The position numbers and the translations under genes are program-made. This document shows, one piece after another, positions 13,301-23,566 of a stretch of DNA of 64,000 bases; position 1 is the first letter of the stretch; each line of letters starts with the position of its first letter. Source of the DNA: Chloroflexota bacterium (lineage in GTDB: Bacteria > Chloroflexota > Dehalococcoidia > Lucifugimonadales > UBA2985); assembly GCA_028877205.1 (NCBI GenBank), contig JAPPHY010000012.1, positions 1 through 64,000 of the forward strand, given 5' to 3'. Below the pieces are notes generated by a model that was not told where the DNA came from, searched no databases, and saw nothing but the letters and a program-made list of their open reading frames with translations.

Positions 13301-15147
13301 TCTCCGGTCTCCTCACCACCGCCGCTCTCCGGCGCAGGCAACGCGCCCCTGGCCCGCCGGCGACGACGCCGAATTCGCCTCACCCTGTGCGCAACGTAGC
13401 TCTGCAGGTGTGCGATCTCATGGGTCACAGCAACCCTGAAGTGCGAGCTGTACTCACCCATCTTTCGGTACTTTCGGAACCTGTCCCTGAGCAGCCGCTT
13501 TGACGAGCGCGCCGGCAGTGCATCAAGCTCCCTCTCGATGGACTCTCGAAGCAACAGGGCAAGCGCGTCAGGATTGGCGCGGCTTCCTTCGGGCGGCCCG
13601 TCGATGATGTCGTCGATTATGCCCAGCTCCTGGCAATCGTGGGCCGTCAGGATGAGCGGCGCCTGGGCTCGCCTGCCGCGCGGCGCGTCGCGATATAGCA
13701 AGGCCGCCCTCACGTCAGGCGACGTCACGGAGTAGGTGGCTGTATCCAGCATCAGGAGCCGGTCCGCAACCGACAGCGCGAGCGCGCCCTCGCTTCCACC
13801 CTCGCCGACGACGACGGCAACCGTGGGCACGGGCAGCTGCGCCATCCGCCACATGGCAGAGGCGATTGCGTTGCCCAGACCGCGCTCCTCCGACTCCAGT
13901 CCGTAGTACGGTCCCGGCGTGTCGATGAGCGTGACCAGCGGCAGCCTGAGCTTGGAGGCAAGCCTCATGATCCGCTCGGCCTTGCGAAACCCCTCTGGGT
14001 ACGCCCGGCCCTCGTGTCGTTCCCTCGCGGAGACGTCGTGGCCCCGCTCCTGGGCAATCACCGCGACGGGGCGGCTGCCCAGGCTCCCCAGGCCTGCCAC
14101 CACGCTGGGGTCATCGCCCTGCAGTCGGTCGCCGTGAAGCTCCTCGAAGATCGGCATGGCGCGACGGATGAGGTCCAGCGACGTGGGTAACTGTCCGCCC
14201 CTGGCAACGCGAACCGACTCCCACGATGCCGGCCACAGCTCCTCCAGACGATCTTCATCGTGGGCAGCTGGCCCTGCGGCGTGTTCGGGCGATGCCTCAT
14301 CCGCGTCGTCATGCCTTGGCGCCATCATGTTCAGAAGTCTGACGAGGAGACTGCGCAGGTGCTCCCTGTCGACGGCCCTGTCGATCATGCCGTGGACCAG
14401 GTGTCCCTCTGCGGTGCTCACCCACGAGGCCGCGGCCTTCCGCGCCCCTCCGGCCTGCTGCCCGGACGGCGCGAGTCCCAGGACTGCGCCCGGCTCCGCC
14501 AGGATAACGTCGGCCATGTTGGCGAAGCCGGAAAAGGCCTGGCCGGTGGTGGGATCCGCCAGCACGGAGATAAATGGCAGCCCCGCCTGGTGCAGGCCGT
14601 TCACCGCCACGGAGGTCTTGGCCAGCTGCATCAGGGAGAGCACGCCGTCCTGCATCCTGGCGCCGCCGCTGGTGATGACGGCCACCACGGGCAGCTTGCG
14701 TCGCGTGCCCATCTCGAAGGCGAGCGCAACCTTCTCGCCCATGACGGCGCCCAGCGTGCCTCCAAGGAAGCGATAGTCCAGCACGATGAGAATCACCGGC
14801 ACGCCGCCGATGGAAGCGCGGCCTGTGATCGCCGCCTCAGTCAGTCCGGTCCTGCGCCTGTCGCGCCGTCGCTGCATCTGTGACGACGCGGCCAGTCCAA
14901 GCGATACGATGGAGCGCTGGCTCTCCCGGAACGAGCCGGGATCGGCAAGCAACTCAATCCGCTCCCTTGCAGCGATGGGATAGTGGAAGCGGCACGCTGG
15001 GCAAACGTGCTGCTCCAGATAGAGTGGCTCGTCCACCAGGGACGCCTTGCAGCTGGTGCAAGTCTCCAGGGGCCACTGCTCATCGACGGGAGGGCTGGGA
15101 GTCCTCACCAGGAAGGCGCCCAGCCTGTCCGCGAGACTCCTTACCAA
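13297..15147 (-). CDS. Acetyl-CoA carboxylase carboxyltransferase, fused beta (AccD) and alpha (AccA) subunits
   Basis: 616 aa: N-terminal CTSCK...CPACRFHY zinc ribbon plus VAVITSGGARMQDGVLSLMQ (AccD), then C-terminal VTLIDTPGPYYGLESEERGLGNAIA and VGEGGSEGALAL (AccA). Confidence 0.92.
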   Translation of the reverse strand: MVRSLADRLGAFLVRTPSPPVDEQWPLETCTSCKASLVDEPLYLEQHVCPACRFHYPIAARERIELLADPGSFRESQRSIVSLGLAASSQMQRRRDRRRTGLTEAAITGRASIGGVPVILIVLDYRFLGGTLGAVMGEKVALAFEMGTRRKLPVVAVITSGGARMQDGVLSLMQLAKTSVAVNGLHQAGLPFISVLADPTTGQAFSGFANMADVILAEPGAVLGLAPSGQQAGGARKAAASWVSTAEGHLVHGMIDRAVDREHLRSLLVRLLNMMAPRHDDADEASPEHAAGPAAHDEDRLEELWPASWESVRVARGGQLPTSLDLIRRAMPIFEELHGDRLQGDDPSVVAGLGSLGSRPVAVIAQERGHDVSARERHEGRAYPEGFRKAERIMRLASKLRLPLVTLIDTPGPYYGLESEERGLGNAIASAMWRMAQLPVPTVAVVVGEGGSEGALALSVADRLLMLDTATYSVTSPDVRAALLYRDAPRGRRAQAPLILTAHDCQELGIIDDIIDGPPEGSRANPDALALLLRESIERELDALPARSSKRLLRDRFRKYRKMGEYSSHFRVAVTHEIAHLQSYVAHRVRRIRRRRRRARGALPAPESGGGEETGD

Positions 15148-15150
15148 CGC

Positions 15151-17529
15151 TTATCCTCCTGCGCCGGTTCTTCTGCCTCTGCTCACCAGGACGTCACGAG
15201 ACTTTCCGGGTTCGCCCGGCCCCACCACGCCTTCCTCCTCCAGCAGGTCCATCAGGCGTGCAGCCCGCGGGTACCCGATCCTCAGGCGCCGCTGGAGAAG
15301 CGACGTGGACAGGCGGTTGTGCTGCGTAGCGAGGTCCCACGCCTTGTCCAGAAGGTCGTCGCCGCCGGAGTCCGAATCGAACTGCCCGTTCTCCCTCGGC
15401 GCCTCCGGGCTCTCCAGAGAGATCGGTGGTGGTGGCGGGCCGCTCTGCTTTCGCCAGTGGCTGACCAGATCGCCTATCTCGCGGTCCGAAAGGTATGCTC
15501 CCTGAACACGGGTGGGCTTGGGCGCGTCCGAGGGATGGAAGAGCATGTCGCCTCGGCCAAGGAGACTCTCGGCACCCGCTCCGTCCAGGATGGTGCGGGA
15601 GTCCACTTGCGAAGCCACGGCAAAGGCGATGCGACCCGGGAAGTTGGCCTTGATCAGGCCGGTCACCACATCCACGGAGGGACGCTGCGTGGCAACGACC
15701 AGGTGGATGCCCGTGGCGCGGCCCAGCTGCGCGAGCCTGACGATGGAGTTCTCGATGTCCTTGGAGGCCGTCATCATCAGGTCGGCCAGCTCGTCCACTG
15801 CCACCACGATGAAGGGCATCCTCTCGTGAGGAGCCCGGTCGCGGTTGTAGCTTTCGATGTTGCGGGAGCCGGCCTCTTCGAGCAGCTTGTAGCGCGCCAT
15901 CATCTCCGAGATCATTCCCCTCAGCGCCTGCACGGCCATGTCCACCTCCACAATCACCGGCACGATGAGGTGGGGAATGCCATTGTAGGGTGTCAGCTCT
16001 ACGCGCTTGGGGTCTATCATCAGCAGCCTTGCCTCCCACGGCGAGGTCTGCATGATGATGGAGGTGATGACAGTGTTGACGCACACGCTCTTGCCGCTTC
16101 CGGTGGCTCCGGCGATCAGCAGGTGCGGCATGCGAGCCAGGTCGGCAACGGCTGTCTCGCCGCCGCTCTTGGTGCCCAGACCCAGCGTCAGCTTGGATCG
16201 CTCCAGCATGGACCGGTACTCGTCCGTCTCCATGACGTCGCGCAGGTTGACCGTCGCGGGCTTCGGGTTCGGCACCTCGATGCCCACGAGCGACGCGCCG
16301 GGAATGGGCGCCTCGATGCGCAGGCTCGGGGCTGCGAGGGCCAGCGCAAGGTCCTTCTCCCTCGACAGGATCCTGTCGATGGTCACCCGAGTCGAGGTTG
16401 AGCTGTCCTCGCTCCGTCCCGGCGTCTCGTCCGTACCGTCGCCGCGGCTCCTGGACTGTCGGTTGCGCCTGACCCAGCCGGGCACGAGGCCGAACATAGT
16501 CACTGAGGGGCCGGGCTTCACCTCGGATACGCTCACCTCGATGCCGTAGTCCGCCAGCGTGTTCTCGATTAGCTCGGACGTGGCCTCCTGGTCGATGCCG
16601 GGCTCGTGGCTGCCGGGCGGGGACTCCGCGAGCAGCGTCACGGGAGGCGTCGCCCATCGAGCCAGCTCCTGGGGCGACACATAAGGGATAACGGGTCTCT
16701 CCACGTCCGACGACACCGCAGCCGGTTGCCTGGCGGCAGCCGGCGCCGACGGTGCTTCGGTCGCAGCGGGCTTCGGGCGCGCCTCGGCGGGCTTCTCTTC
16801 GGATGCGCCATCGCCATTCCGGTTGCTTGCAGGATGCGGCGCAAGCTCCTGCATAGCCTGCTGTCTTCGGAGCGCCACAGCCGAGCTGTGCTCGGACTGG
16901 CGAGGAACAGGCGCCTCCTGAACAGATATGGTGGCCGCGACCGGCCTTTCTCTTCGCAGGACGCTGAAGGCTCTGACCACGGTCCTGCCGGCGGCGCGAG
17001 CGCCTCGCCCGACCACGGGCAGAGCGCGCGCGACTTTGCGGGCGGCGCGGCCCGTGAAGTGGGCGGACCTGCGAAGCCACCAAAGCGTACCGGTCGGCGC
17101 GGCGATTCCAAGCGCCAGGGACGCCAGGGCCAGCAGTCTTACTGCGCCCAGGATGTCGGACGGGCCCTTGATCGCCTGCCCGATCGTGCCTCCCAGCGAC
17201 ACCTCCTTGAGGATGCCCTCGTAGCCAACCTGGTATCCCATGCCGCCCCATACCACTACCGCTCCCACAAGAGCACCGGCCCATCGATTCCATTGTCGCC
17301 TGGCAAGCAACTCCCGACGCTTCCAGATCGCTAGTCCAAGCGCGGCGACCCACACAAGGGGCGGGACGAACCCGAAGGCAACTGTGCGAACTACTGAGTT
17401 ACGCGCAGAGATGAAACCGTCAATGATCTGCGCGTGGAAGACGCCCGCAACGGCCGCAACCACGAGCGTCAGGAATACGCCCGCAGAGACCATCTTGTGC
17501 TGACGCATCCATAAGGCAAACCGTTTCAT
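15151..17529 (-). CDS. ftsK: FtsK/SpoIIIE-family DNA translocase
   Basis: 792 aa; N-terminal TM segments; LIAGATGSGKSVCVNTVI; MIDPKRVELTPYNGIPHL; VATQRPSVDVVTGLIKANFPGRIAFAV; C-terminal winged-helix gamma domain. Confidence 0.95.
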   Translation of the reverse strand: MKRFALWMRQHKMVSAGVFLTLVVAAVAGVFHAQIIDGFISARNSVVRTVAFGFVPPLVWVAALGLAIWKRRELLARRQWNRWAGALVGAVVVWGGMGYQVGYEGILKEVSLGGTIGQAIKGPSDILGAVRLLALASLALGIAAPTGTLWWLRRSAHFTGRAARKVARALPVVGRGARAAGRTVVRAFSVLRRERPVAATISVQEAPVPRQSEHSSAVALRRQQAMQELAPHPASNRNGDGASEEKPAEARPKPAATEAPSAPAAARQPAAVSSDVERPVIPYVSPQELARWATPPVTLLAESPPGSHEPGIDQEATSELIENTLADYGIEVSVSEVKPGPSVTMFGLVPGWVRRNRQSRSRGDGTDETPGRSEDSSTSTRVTIDRILSREKDLALALAAPSLRIEAPIPGASLVGIEVPNPKPATVNLRDVMETDEYRSMLERSKLTLGLGTKSGGETAVADLARMPHLLIAGATGSGKSVCVNTVITSIIMQTSPWEARLLMIDPKRVELTPYNGIPHLIVPVIVEVDMAVQALRGMISEMMARYKLLEEAGSRNIESYNRDRAPHERMPFIVVAVDELADLMMTASKDIENSIVRLAQLGRATGIHLVVATQRPSVDVVTGLIKANFPGRIAFAVASQVDSRTILDGAGAESLLGRGDMLFHPSDAPKPTRVQGAYLSDREIGDLVSHWRKQSGPPPPPISLESPEAPRENGQFDSDSGGDDLLDKAWDLATQHNRLSTSLLQRRLRIGYPRAARLMDLLEEEGVVGPGEPGKSRDVLVSRGRRTGAGG

Positions 17530-17538
17530 AAGGACCTC

Positions 17539-19194
17539 TCAGACCTCCTTCACCACCGGTACAATCATGGGCCTTCTACCGGTGCGTTCCCGGAGAAAGC
17601 CCGCCGTCACTTCCTTCACTCGCTCTGCAAGGAAAGCGCTGTCCAGCGGCTGCGAGCCGTTGCCGCCCACCGCGTCCATCACCACCTGCGCAGTCAGGTC
17701 GGCGATTTCGCCCTGCTCCTCCAGGTCGATGAAACCGCTGGAGACCATCTCAGGAAGGCCCAGCAGGTGGCCGGTCCGCGCGTCCTGGGTGACCACGATG
17801 ACCACTATGCCGTCCTGCGACAGGAGCCTGCGATCCCTGAGCACGCCATTCATCATGCCCCAGGTACGCCGGCCGTCCACAAAGACCGGGCCGGCCGTTA
17901 CTCTATCCGTCACCTCTGCCCAGTCGGGGCCGATTTCCAGCACGTCCCCGTCCTCCATCACAAAGCTATTGCCGGGGGCTATTCCTAGTGCGCCCGCAAG
18001 CGCAGCGTGCGCCTTCAGATGCCGGTACTCCCCGTGAACCGGTACGAAGTACCGCGGCTTGACAAGGTTGATCATGAGCTTCAGCTCCTCCTGGCTGGCA
18101 TGGCCGTGCACGTGCACGAGGGCGATCCGGTCGTGGAGGACGTGTGCGCCCTTGCGGAGCAGGTTGTCGATGGTCTTGCTTACCACAGTCTCGTTGCCCG
18201 GTATGGGCGTGGCGGAGATGACGACCGTGTCGCCGGGGATGATGCTCACGTCGCGGTGTTCGCCACTGGCGATGCGCACAAGGGCAGAGGTCGGCTCGCC
18301 CTGGCTTCCGGTGGTCATGATGACCACCTCTTCAGGCGGAAGGTCCCTCACCTCGCGCAGCGTCGCCATGACCTCCGGCGGCGCGGACAGGTAGCCCATC
18401 TTCAGGGTCATGTTCACATTGTCCACAAGGCTGCGCCCAACGAAGGCCACCCTGCGTCCGTGCCTGCGAGCCGCGTCCAGCACCAGCTGGACACGCGAAA
18501 TGAGTGATGCGAAGCTCGCCACAAGCACCCGTCCGTGGGCCGTCGCGATCACCCTGTCCAGCGCCTCGCCCACCACGCGCTCGGAGGGCGTGTAGCCGGG
18601 CACCTCCGCGTAGGTGGAGTCCGACAGCAGGAGCAGCACGCCGTCGCCGGTCAGCGCCGCCAGGCTGCTCAGGTCGGTGGGCCGCCCGTCGACGGGCGTA
18701 TGGTCGACCTTGAAGTCGCCGGTGTGGATCACCAGCCCCAGGGGCGTCTGAATGGCCAGCCCCATAGCGTCCGGTATGCTGTGGCACACGCGGAACCACT
18801 CCACGCGAAAGCAGCCGAAGTCCATGGGCTCGCCCGGTTCTACAACCTCCAGCTGAGCGTCCCGCGTATCCCTGTGCTCCTTCAGCTTGACCTCGATCAG
18901 TCCGGCGGCCAGGCGCGGGGCGTAGACGGGCACGTCCAGCTCCCGCAGCACGAACGGGAGAGCGCCGGTGTGGTCCTCGTGGCCGTGGGTGATGAGGATT
19001 GCGCGGACGCGGTCCCGGTTCTCCTTGAGGTAGGTGATGTCCGGGATGATTAAGTCCACGCCGGGCGTGTCCTCTGCCGGAAAGAGCACCCCGGCGTCGA
19101 TGACGACGATGTCGTCCCCGAACTCCAGGGCCATCATGTTCTTGCCGATCTCGCCGAGACCGCCAAGGGGTATTACCTTCAGATGTGGCGCCAT
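17539..19194 (-). CDS. rnj: Ribonuclease J
   Basis: 551 aa; metallo-beta-lactamase motif ITHGHEDHTGALPF; VHVHGHASQEELKLMINLVKPRYFVPVHGEYRHL. Confidence 0.95.
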   Translation of the reverse strand: MAPHLKVIPLGGLGEIGKNMMALEFGDDIVVIDAGVLFPAEDTPGVDLIIPDITYLKENRDRVRAILITHGHEDHTGALPFVLRELDVPVYAPRLAAGLIEVKLKEHRDTRDAQLEVVEPGEPMDFGCFRVEWFRVCHSIPDAMGLAIQTPLGLVIHTGDFKVDHTPVDGRPTDLSSLAALTGDGVLLLLSDSTYAEVPGYTPSERVVGEALDRVIATAHGRVLVASFASLISRVQLVLDAARRHGRRVAFVGRSLVDNVNMTLKMGYLSAPPEVMATLREVRDLPPEEVVIMTTGSQGEPTSALVRIASGEHRDVSIIPGDTVVISATPIPGNETVVSKTIDNLLRKGAHVLHDRIALVHVHGHASQEELKLMINLVKPRYFVPVHGEYRHLKAHAALAGALGIAPGNSFVMEDGDVLEIGPDWAEVTDRVTAGPVFVDGRRTWGMMNGVLRDRRLLSQDGIVVIVVTQDARTGHLLGLPEMVSSGFIDLEEQGEIADLTAQVVMDAVGGNGSQPLDSAFLAERVKEVTAGFLRERTGRRPMIVPVVKEV

Positions 19195-19202
19195 GTGTAT
19201 CC

Positions 19203-19817
19203 TCAGAACATGCTTAGCTGTTCTTCCTGCGGCCCCTCCTGGGGCTGAGGCGCTGCCTTCAGCAGCTCCGGAAGCTTCTGCATGTCCTCTTCTATGACCT
19301 TGCGGAGCGCCTGCTGACGCAGCGCAGCCGCAGGATGGTAAATGGGATAGACAATTGTCCCGTTCACGTTGCGGGGCCTGCCCCTGGCCTTGCCGATCGC
19401 CTCGCCCGGCAGGAAGCTCGCCAGAGAGTAGCGACCCAGCGTCACGACGACCTTGGGCGAGATCACCTCCAGCTGCCGGTCCAGGTACTTCCGGCAGGCA
19501 GCCATCTCACCGGGGAGCGGGTCTCGATTGTTGAGAGGCCGGCACTTCACCGTATTCGTGATGAATACCTGCCCGCGGCTGAGGCCGGCGTGCGAGAGCA
19601 GCTCCTCCAGCAGACGGCCCGCAGCGCCCACGAAGGGTCTTCCCTGCTGGTCCTCGTTGAAGCCCGGCGCCTCACCGACCAGCACGAAGTCCGCGTCCGA
19701 CGGGCCCTCGCCCGGCACGGCGCGGTTCCTGTTGCGGGAGAGGGCACAGTCGGTGCACGCCGAAATCTCCCTGCCGATCTGGTCTAGGTTCTCCATGGGC
19801 TCCGCGGCTGTCGGCAA
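19203..19817 (-). CDS. Uracil-DNA glycosylase, family 4
   Basis: 204 aa; CTDCALSRNRNRAVPGEGPSDADFVLVGEAPGFNEDQQGRPFVGAAGRLL plus CRPLNNRDPLPGEMAAC, Fe-S cysteines of type-4 UDG. Confidence 0.95.
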   Translation of the reverse strand: MPTAAEPMENLDQIGREISACTDCALSRNRNRAVPGEGPSDADFVLVGEAPGFNEDQQGRPFVGAAGRLLEELLSHAGLSRGQVFITNTVKCRPLNNRDPLPGEMAACRKYLDRQLEVISPKVVVTLGRYSLASFLPGEAIGKARGRPRNVNGTIVYPIYHPAAALRQQALRKVIEEDMQKLPELLKAAPQPQEGPQEEQLSMF

Positions 19818-19881
19818 TGGCTATCCCTAGTCCGCATGATAGCACTTGCCAGGGAGTCGGTCAATTTGGATGGGGCACGCG

Positions 19882-19910
19882 TTGACACCGCGCGGGTGCA
19901 ATGCTATTCT
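19882..19910 (+). promoter_or_regulatory. sigma70-like promoter
   Basis: TTGACA (19882-19887), 17 nt spacer, TATTCT (19905-19910), upstream of the SGNH-hydrolase-like gene. Confidence 0.6.
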
Positions 19911-19960
19911 GCGGCATCGTTGCAGCCTACCGGTGTATGGCCCACGGACATGACGGCTAA

Positions 19961-21100
19961 TTGAACACCCTCAAGACCATCGCCGTTGGGCTTTCGATGT
20001 CGGTTGGCTCGCTTCTGGCACTCTTGCTGGTGCTGGAGGCAGTCCTTCGATTCACCATCGACCAGCCCTCGGAGCTGTACGCCGATCTGACCTACGACCG
20101 CGACCTGGACGCCGAATTCTACCGCCGCAGCTTCCTGGAGCTGTACCCGCGGGACCTGGACTGGCGCCGCGACGTCTACGACCCATACCTGGGTTGGGAC
20201 CAGCCCTACAACTCCAACACGGGCGGGAGCAGGACCGTTGGAACCACCACCTATGACCTGCAGCCCGCAGACGACGTCCTGCGGGTGGTCGCCATCGGTG
20301 ACTCCTTCGTGTTCGGCTCTTACGTGGACTCCGACGAGACCTACCCCGCTTACCTCGAAACGCTGCTGGAGGACGGCGAGGTACTCAACATGGGCGTGGT
20401 GGGATACGGCATCGACCAGGCCGTGCTCAAGTACCAGGCCTACGGAGAGCAGTACGAGCCCGACGTGGTGCTGCTGGGCACCTTTCCCCACAACTACATA
20501 AGGACGGCCCTGCCGTTCTACGGCTACGAGAAGCCCCTGTTCGAGTACGACGAGAGCGCCGGAACCATACGGCTGACCAACACGGACATTCCGCCGCCTC
20601 AGGAGGTGTACGCCGCGCTCGACCGCGAGCTCGACCCGCCGGCCCTCTACTCACTCGCGTTCCTGAGGAACAGGCTGACCCGCGTCTACTGGCGCCTGTT
20701 CGGCCAGGACGTCAAGGAGCGCTACCACCGGGACGTGGACCGCATCGTCGAGCACGTGCTGCTCAAGCTGCAAGAGTCCGCTCAGGCGACTGGCGCGAGG
20801 CTGATTGTGGTGCAGGTGCCGCACGGGACCGGCTTTCGCGGCGAGGAGGCGTGGCAGCGCGCCGCGGAGGATGCCACGCGCACGCATCTGATCGCGCTCT
20901 ACGAGAAGCTGGGCATCGAGTACGTGGACCTGCTGGAGGAGTTCAGGCGGCGCAACTCGTTGGATAGGGTATTCGACGACCTGTACATCCGCGTGTCCGA
21001 GGACCTCACGGGCCACCTGACGCCGGAGGGCAACCTAGAGGTTGCGCGCATCGTCAAGGAGCGCCTCGACGAGCTTGGCTGGGAGCCAAGGGAGCGGTAG
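19961..21100 (+). CDS. SGNH/GDSL-type hydrolase-like membrane-anchored protein
   Basis: 379 aa, TTG start, N-terminal TM; block I VVAIGDSFVFGSYV and late GHLTPEGNLEVARIV. Confidence 0.75.
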   Translation: MNTLKTIAVGLSMSVGSLLALLLVLEAVLRFTIDQPSELYADLTYDRDLDAEFYRRSFLELYPRDLDWRRDVYDPYLGWDQPYNSNTGGSRTVGTTTYDLQPADDVLRVVAIGDSFVFGSYVDSDETYPAYLETLLEDGEVLNMGVVGYGIDQAVLKYQAYGEQYEPDVVLLGTFPHNYIRTALPFYGYEKPLFEYDESAGTIRLTNTDIPPPQEVYAALDRELDPPALYSLAFLRNRLTRVYWRLFGQDVKERYHRDVDRIVEHVLLKLQESAQATGARLIVVQVPHGTGFRGEEAWQRAAEDATRTHLIALYEKLGIEYVDLLEEFRRRNSLDRVFDDLYIRVSEDLTGHLTPEGNLEVARIVKERLDELGWEPRER

Positions 21101-21274
21101 GTAAAGGACGTAACGCGCCTCAACTCGTGGTAGTGCGAGAGCCGCCTCGTCGCGGTCAGTCCGGCTGCCGTATACGTAACTGGCCTGGGAGCGGCTTGCA
21201 CGAATGCGGACAACAGTGTATGTTCTCAACGATTGCTGGTGGAAACGGTTTCAGGAGCAACGGAAGGGGACGTT

Positions 21275-22225
21275 ATGCGAATTCAGGAAGAGTACATCGT
21301 CCCGGGTCTGGGCGTCGTCATTCTGCTTGCTGCTCTTGGCTCAGTGGCAAGCGGCGCATCAATCCTCTACTTCCTGGCCCTGGGCCTTCTCGGACTGGCG
21401 GCGATCGGCACGTACCTCCTGCCTCACGGCGCTCAGGTAGAGGTTCGGGTTGGTATCGCAGTCCTTGGCTTGCTCCTGCTGTTCATCTACTTCAACCACC
21501 TGGCCTTCTGGCTGGCCCTGCTGTCCCTTGGGGCGATGGGTGCGCTGCAGTTTCGTCATAGCGATTCGCTGCAGATTCCGCCACAGCACACTGTTTCGTG
21601 GGTGAAGGAGCTTCTGGACCAGCGGGCCGCGGCGGGAGCGGCCGGCGCTCAATCCGACGGAGCAGGTCAAGCGACGGGAGCCGCCGCATTGCAGGGGCTG
21701 GGTGCGCTGCAAGGAAGATTGCGGGTAAACGTTGGCGGCATTGGAGCTTCCGTCCTTGGAGCGTTGGCATTGCTGTGTGTCCTCGCAATACCCTGGGTCT
21801 ATATTTTCGTAGCCGTAGAGATCGGTGGTGAGACCGCGACAGACGGCTTGGGAGGTTTCACATTGCTGGGCGCGTCAAGCGAGCTGGATGACAACGTTCT
21901 CAGGGGCCTGTTCGTCGTCCAAATTGCGGTTACACTCGTGAGCATTGCACTGGTGGTGTTGCCCAAAGTGGCGGCCATCATCACGAGCGTTGCCGGAATG
22001 GTAATGACCACTGTCTCCTACGTATACACCGTACCCGGTCTCAGCGACTCGATTGGAGAGGTCAATCTGACCGGGGCCTTTGGAAGTCCCAACATTGCGA
22101 TTCTGGTAGTTCCCAGCGGCGCCGCTCTGGCGGGAGTGCTCTTTCTCGCCATGCTGGTGCTCCAGCTCATCCCCGCTCTGAACAGGACGAAAACCGCTGC
22201 CGCGCCCGCAGAAACCGAAGAGTAG
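21275..22225 (+). CDS. Hypothetical multi-pass membrane protein
   Basis: Several hydrophobic segments; ATG at 21275 (MRIQEEYIVPGL) preferred over the upstream TTG. Confidence 0.75.
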   Translation: MRIQEEYIVPGLGVVILLAALGSVASGASILYFLALGLLGLAAIGTYLLPHGAQVEVRVGIAVLGLLLLFIYFNHLAFWLALLSLGAMGALQFRHSDSLQIPPQHTVSWVKELLDQRAAAGAAGAQSDGAGQATGAAALQGLGALQGRLRVNVGGIGASVLGALALLCVLAIPWVYIFVAVEIGGETATDGLGGFTLLGASSELDDNVLRGLFVVQIAVTLVSIALVVLPKVAAIITSVAGMVMTTVSYVYTVPGLSDSIGEVNLTGAFGSPNIAILVVPSGAALAGVLFLAMLVLQLIPALNRTKTAAAPAETEE

Positions 22226-22256
22226 GCCTCTTCTCCCCCATCTCCTGGGAAGAAGC

Positions 22257-22282
22257 ACGTTCCCACGACCCGCTGGGAACGT
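22257..22282 (+). terminator. possible intrinsic terminator hairpin
   Basis: Perfect 9-bp inverted repeat ACGTTCCCA / TGGGAACGT with 8-nt loop, 31 nt after the stop at 22225; no strong U-tract. Confidence 0.4.
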
Positions 22283-22447
22283 TGACTCCAAGCACGGACG
22301 CATTGCGAGCGTATCCCTTCCCTCTACTTTGGGCGACAGTCTGAATGCCCATTGGGCCAACGGCCTCCGGTTGACCACCACGTAAGCATGGCTTAGCATA
22401 CGCAGAGTACCGCCACGGCCGCGGCCGTAGACTAGGAGGTGTCGCGC

Positions 22448-23554
22448 ATGAACGCCCTGGTAATTGGAGGGACCGGCCCGTCCGGCCCGCACATCGTCAA
22501 CGGCCTAATCGAGCGCGGGTACGAGGTTGCCGTCCTGCACGGCGGCCAGCACGAAGCTGAGTTCATCCAGCCCGTCGAGCACATCCACACCGATCCTCAC
22601 TTCGCGGAGACGCTAGAGGCCGCGCTGGACGGCCGCAGCTTCGACCTCTCAATCGCCACGTACGGGCGCATCCGACTAATCGCGGAGGCCCTCAAGGGCA
22701 AGACGCAGCGCCTGATCACCGTGAGCGGCGGGATGCTCTACGCGCCTCGAAACGACCCCCGATGGGGCCCGCTCGGCGCGCCGGCGGCCATCCCGGAGGA
22801 AAGCCCCGTCACGGTAGACCCCGACGGCCCCAGGCTTCCGTACATGATCTGGGTCACGGAGCAGACCGTCCTGCAGGCGCACCACGAGGGACACTACAAC
22901 TCCACAATCTTCCGCTACCCCGGCATCTACGGCCCCGGCGCGCCGGCCAACCCGGAGTGGAGCATTGTTCGGAGAGCGCTCGACGGTCGCAGGCAGCTAG
23001 TCGTGTCCAGCGGCAGGGGCGTGGGTAGGCGCGCGTACGGACAGAACGCGGCGCACGCCGTGCTGCTCGGCGTGGACAAGCCGGAGGAGTCGGCGGGCCA
23101 GGTCTACAACGTCGGCGAGGAGGCGCAGTACTCGCAGACCCAGATTGCCAGATTCATTGGCGGGTTGATGGGCCACGAGTGGGAGCTCGTGGAGCTGCCT
23201 CCGTCGCTGGCGGCCAGGGTGTACCGGGGAGGAAGCGCGCAGGCCGGCCCCGGCACCGAGATGGACATCACCAAGATCAGGGCCGAGCTCGGGTATCACG
23301 ACGTCGTGAGCGTGGCGGAAGCGCTGACCCGCTCGACGGAGTGGCTCATCGCGAACAGGCCGGAGCCGGGCGGCGAGATCGAGCAGCAGCTGGGCGACCC
23401 CTTCGCCTACGATGCGGAGGACGAGCTGATCCGAGCGTATCGAGAGGGCATAGCGCAGGCGGAGGGCGTTGAGTTTCCGGAGGTCAACTCCGGCCACATG
23501 TACCGCCACCCACAGCGGCCCGGCGAGGCGTGGGCGCCGCCGCGGCGTCGGTAG
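22448..23554 (+). CDS. NAD(P)-dependent epimerase/dehydratase
   Basis: MNALVIGGTGPSGPHIVNGLIERGYEVAVLHGG Rossmann start; YPGIYGPGAPANPEW. Confidence 0.88.
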   Translation: MNALVIGGTGPSGPHIVNGLIERGYEVAVLHGGQHEAEFIQPVEHIHTDPHFAETLEAALDGRSFDLSIATYGRIRLIAEALKGKTQRLITVSGGMLYAPRNDPRWGPLGAPAAIPEESPVTVDPDGPRLPYMIWVTEQTVLQAHHEGHYNSTIFRYPGIYGPGAPANPEWSIVRRALDGRRQLVVSSGRGVGRRAYGQNAAHAVLLGVDKPEESAGQVYNVGEEAQYSQTQIARFIGGLMGHEWELVELPPSLAARVYRGGSAQAGPGTEMDITKIRAELGYHDVVSVAEALTRSTEWLIANRPEPGGEIEQQLGDPFAYDAEDELIRAYREGIAQAEGVEFPEVNSGHMYRHPQRPGEAWAPPRRR

Positions 23555-23566
23555 GTTCAGGCCCGC

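Noticed and set aside
14983-16401. 472 aa plus-strand ORF
   Set aside because: Antisense to accDA and ftsK; shadow ORF.
15194-17353. 719 aa minus-strand ORF in another frame of ftsK
   Set aside because: Arg/Gly-rich frame-shifted reading of ftsK, whose correct frame is clear.
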